Source: Ceratotherium simum simum
Lineage: Eukaryota > Chordata > Mammalia > Perissodactyla > Rhinocerotidae
Assembly (NCBI RefSeq): GCF_000283155.1
Contig: NW_004454173.1
Span: 4,216,913-4,280,912 of the forward strand
Length of the DNA: 64,000 bases
Reading direction: 5' to 3'
The notes under the pieces are model-generated. The model was not told the DNA's origin, did no database searches, and worked only from the letters and a program-made list of their open reading frames with translations. Made by a program: the position numbers and the translations under genes. Of the stretch, positions 60,019-64,000 are shown piece by piece. How positions within the stretch are numbered: position 1 is the stretch's first letter; the number at the start of each line of letters is the position of its first letter.

Positions 60019-61249
60019 CATGAGTAGTTATATTAATTTAAGACAGAGCAGACTTCAAAGTAAGGAAAGTTATCAGGGACAAAGAAGGGCATTAGATAAT
60101 GATAAAGGGGTCTATCCTCCAAGAAGACATAGCAATTCTTAATGTGTATGTGCCTAACAATAGAGCATCAAACTGAATGAGGCAAAAATAGAAAGAACTG
60201 TAAGGAGAAATAGATGAATCCACTATCATAGTTGGAGACATCAACACCTCTCTCTAAGAAATGGACAAATCTAGCAGGCAGAAAATCAGTGAGGACCTAA
60301 TAGAACTCAACAACTCCATCAATCAACTGGATATAGTGGACATCTATAGACTACTTTGTCCAACAAAATAGAATACACATTTTTCTCAAGGTAACATGGA
60401 ACAATCACCAAGATAGACCACATTCTGGGCCATAATACACACCTTAACAAATTTAACAGAATAGAAATCATACAATGTCTGCTCTCAGGTCACAATGGAA
60501 TTAAACTAGAAATCAATAATAGATAACTGGATAATCCCAAAATATGTGAAGATTATGTCCTCTCTCACCACTCTTTTTCAATATGGTACTAGAAGTCCTT
60601 GTTAATGCAATAAGGCAAGAAAAGGAAATAAACAGTATACGGATTGGGAAGGAAGACATAAGACTGTCTTTGTTCACAGATGACATGATTGTCTATGGAG
60701 AAAATCCAAAAGAATCAACAAAAAAACTTCTGGTATAAACTGGTACATCCAGACAATGGAATATTGTTCAACACTAAAAAGAAATGAGCTATCAAGCCAT
60801 GAAAAAAGAATGTAGGAAACTTAAATGCCTATTACCAAGTGAAAGAAGCCAATCTGAAAAGGCCACATACCATATAATTCCAACTATATGACATTCTGAA
60901 AAACTTTGAAGATAGTTAAAAGATCAGTGGTTTCCACGAGGCAGGGAGAGAGTTAAAAGGTGGGCAGAGATGAATAGGCAGAGCACAAAGGATTTATATA
61001 TGATGGATATAAGTCATTATACATTTGTCCAAACCTATAGAATGTACCACACCAAGAGTGAAGCCTAAGGTAAGCTATAGACTTTTTTGTGATAATGATA
61101 TGTCAATGTAGGTTCTTCCTTGGTAAAGTGATAATGGAGGACGCTATGCATGTGTGGAGGCAAGAAGTATAGGGGAAACCTCTGTACTTTCCTCTCAATT
61201 TTGCTTGAAATTTAAAATTTCTCTAAAAAAAAAAGGTTTTAAAAATTTT

Positions 61250-62765
61250 TTTTTAAATGAAGGAGGAAGAGAAAATGAATGTTGGAGGTAAATAACATTC
61301 TTGTCCTCAAAGAGCAACCATAATCTGTGAGGACAATTTTAGAGAATGCAACTTTTGTACTTACCTTCAAAATTTCCTTGTTGATACTATGAGAATACAT
61401 TGATACTATGAGATATAGTGTGGTGGATGGATCCTTGGAGGGGTGCAGTGTGGGTTTCTTTGCTAGACGTTTGTTTATAGAGCACTAAATGCTGCTCTCA
61501 CCACTATCGCCTCCCCACCAGACGTGACGTGTTTTATCTATTTCAAGGAGGCAAGTTTAGAAGACTTTGGCAAGTTTTATCTTATTTTGCTTCCTAGGGG
61601 AGTCCCAAACCATCCATGTCCTCCTATCCCTTCCCCAGAAAATTTCTAGATCAAGAACCTATTATCTCTCATCTTTCAACATTTCAACACTAAAAAAGAA
61701 AACAGCGCAAATTTCTATTTGTTGAGAAAGTTCAGAAGTCAAGTCATTACAGATAATACGTAGAATTAAGAAGTGTTGCTATTTCTTTCTGCCATCTTTG
61801 AGTGCGTGTATTTGGCTTTTTTCTCTTTTATGTATTCCCCCCTTCTTCCCACATTCCTTCCTTCCGCTTCCTTTCTTCCTTAAATCATCACAAAAGACAT
61901 CCCTCAGAGTTGGTGCACAATTCCTGACACATGCGAAAGCCCTGAATCTCTGGTTCTTTGGGTACTGATGCAGCAGAATGCCCATGCTTTGGGCAGCAGG
62001 AGACGGCTGTCTGCTGCAGGCTCTGGCACCAGGCCTCCCGCCCAGGTGTCCTCCAACACCTCTGTCCCTCTCCCACTACCAGCCAAGGGTACCTCTGGGA
62101 GAGCAGCTCCTTTCTGCCTTTTCTGCTACAGTGTGCCCCTGCCTGTTCCCCTTGAGCTCCCTTGTATTGATTCCTGAAAATCACCAATGCCTAAGCTTTT
62201 TTCTTTATTCCACTGCTTGCAAATATTAAGCTTGGGGTAACTTTTCTGAAAAGTTAAATGGAAAGGATGAGTTAGGCTCTTGGATGTATAATGCTCTTTA
62301 CTCTTGGTTGAGGGAAAGAGCATTCTAAGCAATAATTTTAAATCCTCTTCAGTGAGTACCTTGAAGCAATGAAAGGAGTGAAAAAAGCAAGCTTGATGGA
62401 GAGCATTTGGAAATTATCGTTGAAAATTATTTAAGCTTAAATAACTAAAATAATTTATTCTATAAAATCATATGAAGTTCTGGAAAGGATTCTGCATGGT
62501 CAATTTGCTTTCTCATGTAGCAGCTGAAGAGATAAGCAAAAATGTTGAATTCTACATGTCTCAACTTAGTGAATTAATATAGATTTGGGGGTGGCAATAA
62601 ATACCTGAAGATGATGATGAGTCATTGCTGCAAATGGGTTGGCAAATGGGATTAAATGATTTTCAGTGATACAAAAACCTAATAAAATGAAAACATTGAG
62701 TCCCACACAAAGGATGACCTTCTCCCCGTTTCTTCAGCTATAAAATGAACACTTTCCAGTATTTA
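61250..62765. other. Unique, gene-poor sequence
   Basis: No gene or recognisable repeat. Overlapping frames at 61,880-62,190 have no domain. Confidence 0.4.
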
Positions 62766-62990
62766 TAGAGAATCACCAGAGCATGATAGTTAAGAACATA
62801 CACTTTGGAGCCAGACTACCTGAGTCTGAATCTCAATTCTACCACTTCAAGCAATACACCCTTGGGTACATCAACTACGTCCTCTGTGCCTTGGTTTCCT
62901 CACCTGTAAAATAGGGGTAATATGTGAGTTTCTCACGTAAGTGCTTAGAACAGGGCCTGGCACACAGGAAGCACTATATATTATCTATTT
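62765..62990 (+). repeat. MIR SINE, nearly complete
   Basis: ATGATAGTTAAGAACATACA, TTTGGAGCCAGACTACCTGA, CCTTGGTTTCCTCACCTGTA and ACAGGGCCTGGCACACAGGA in order. Confidence 0.85.
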
Positions 62991-63868
62991 CTATTTGTTA
63001 CACATGCATTCTTTGCTTGTTGGGTAGCTCTGGCTTCGCCCTAGCTGTATTGGGGATTGTGAGCTATGGAGAAACTGCATCCATCAGCTTGCTGGATGTG
63101 GGGGTGCTCATAATGGGATGTTCACATCCCATTGCTCCTCATCATTCTTGGAGTGTGGGGGGAGTCATGCACGTTTATGCTGGGGGAGGGGAGTGTCTTC
63201 TCTTCTCACTCCCACTACTCCTATTTGTGTGAAGGGATCCAGTGGTCACCTGTTCCTGCCCTTAGGACTCTACTCGACAAAGATTTATCAAGCACCTGCT
63301 GTGTGCCAGCCCCTGGTGAGGCGCTGGTAACACTGAGATTGACAGGCACTGCCTGCTCTGGAGGCCATGGGGAGACACAGCGTGAGACAAACAAACAGAG
63401 GCAGGCACAAAACGACGTGAGAGCCCACAGCATGCACCACCTGGGCTTAGGTGAGATCAGGAAAGACTTTATCCAGAAGGTGACATATTTAATTGAATAT
63501 TGAGGAATTGATGGGATTCTCCAGATGGGCAAGAAGGGATGAGGCAGAAGAAACCAAGCACCAAAGTCCTCAGAATGTAACTAGTTTGGGGAATAACAAG
63601 TCACGTTCTATAGATCTCATCTGGAATTGGGTTGACCTCTGGCAAGGCTGTGGCCAGTCCAGTCCATACAGCTTCCTTCTGGTAAGAGGACAGAGTTCAA
63701 GCTTGTTGAGTGGAGCACAGGTGGGATCAGACCCTACTGCTCCGGAGCTGGGCACCCTCTGCTTTGGTCCTGTGCTCTGGCTCTCACTGCTCTTGTTGTG
63801 ACGTGTCGTTGTCCTTCTCCTAGAGGCTCAGGACTCCATGTGACTCCTCTCTCTCTATGCTCTGGGAC
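62990..63868. other. Unique and ancient-repeat sequence
   Basis: 63,265-63,490 reads like an old LINE-type repeat (ATTTATCAAGCACCTGCTGT, GTGTGCCAGCCCCTGG). No gene. Confidence 0.4.
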
Positions 63869-64000
63869 AGCATCTCAAATTGGAGTTCTCAGACCACCTG
63901 CATGAGAATCAAACGGGGAGTATGTTTAAAAACTCAGATTTTCACCCCCACCCAGCTCTACTGAATCAAATGTACTGGGGCGAGTGCTGGAAATCTTCAT
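63868..64000. mobile_element. MER5-like hAT fragment, cut by the window end
   Basis: CACCTGCATGAGAATCAAAC, TTAAAAACTCAGATTTTCAC and CAGCTCTACTGAATCAAATG match the common MER5-type element. Confidence 0.55.

Larger units (their letters stand above)
59150..61250 (+). mobile_element. L1 LINE, internally deleted, with two EREs
   Basis: ORF2 N-terminal endonuclease-region text (AATGTCAGTGGTCTAAATGT, CAAGAAACCCACTTTAAATA) up to about 60,540. A jump follows to the reverse-transcriptase segment (TTTTCAATATGGTACTAGAA, TCACAGATGACATGATTGTC, where FTDDM replaces FADDM). A second jump leads to the 3' end (GGAATATTGTTCAACACTAA … AATTTCTCTAAAAAA). Inactive. Confidence 0.8.

Noticed and set aside
59598..60142. 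135-codon frame over two EREs
   Set aside because: It reads through SINE sequence and poly(A) into L1. Frames inside EREs recur wherever the element is present.
1..64000. CRISPR arrays, bacterial operons, ribosome binding sites or phage genes
   Set aside because: No direct repeats with regular spacers and no dense coding. Repeats, introns and base composition are mammalian.

Overview
The window looks like nuclear DNA of an odd-toed ungulate (Perissodactyla: horse family or rhinoceros group). The main evidence is about fifteen copies of the tRNA-Ser-derived ERE SINE. This element has a head reading like GGGCCGGCCCCGTGGCTTAGTGGTTAAGT, with internal GGTTCGGATCCC and A-rich tails, and many copies lie between target-site duplications. 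It is typical of horses and their relatives. The remaining sequence is mammalian: MIR, L2, L1, MaLR/ERVL LTRs, hAT fragments and class I endogenous retroviruses. No complete conventional protein-coding gene is visible.

Layout. (1) 435-7,310, minus strand: the 3' part of a galectin-3 (LGALS3) locus that still has introns. Exons 4, 5 and 6 are open, with consensus splice sites and the 3'UTR. Exon 3 is cut short and joins an MLT1-type LTR fragment, and exons 1 and 2 are not seen. (2) 7,310-14,422: old repeats and a plus-strand L1 broken by ERE, LTR and purine-microsatellite insertions. (3) 14,423-22,274: a degraded gamma-type endogenous retrovirus on the minus strand with two LTRs and remnants of RNase H, integrase and envelope transmembrane subunit. 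A second, opposite-facing LTR and a C-rich tract follow at 22,424-23,535. (4) 23,535-26,490: mostly unique DNA. (5) 26,490-31,300: a CpG-rich head followed by three tandem copies of a GC-rich unit of about 1.42 kb. I do not recognise this unit; it is the most unusual structure in the window. (6) 31,300-40,560: minus-strand L1 segments carrying solo LTRs with 4-bp target duplications. (7) 40,560-64,000: gene-poor unique DNA with scattered MaLR LTRs, a solo LTR at 43.5 kb, an RPL23 retropseudogene split by an ERE at 56.0-56.7 kb, and an L1 at 59.2-61.25 kb in which two EREs landed at the same site.

The genes do not form a pathway. The window is best read as a gene-poor, repeat-rich interval. 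It holds a truncated but CRD-intact galectin-3 copy and an unexplained small macrosatellite with a CTCF-like motif. All assignments come from reading the sequence; repeat subfamily names are approximate and no database search was run.
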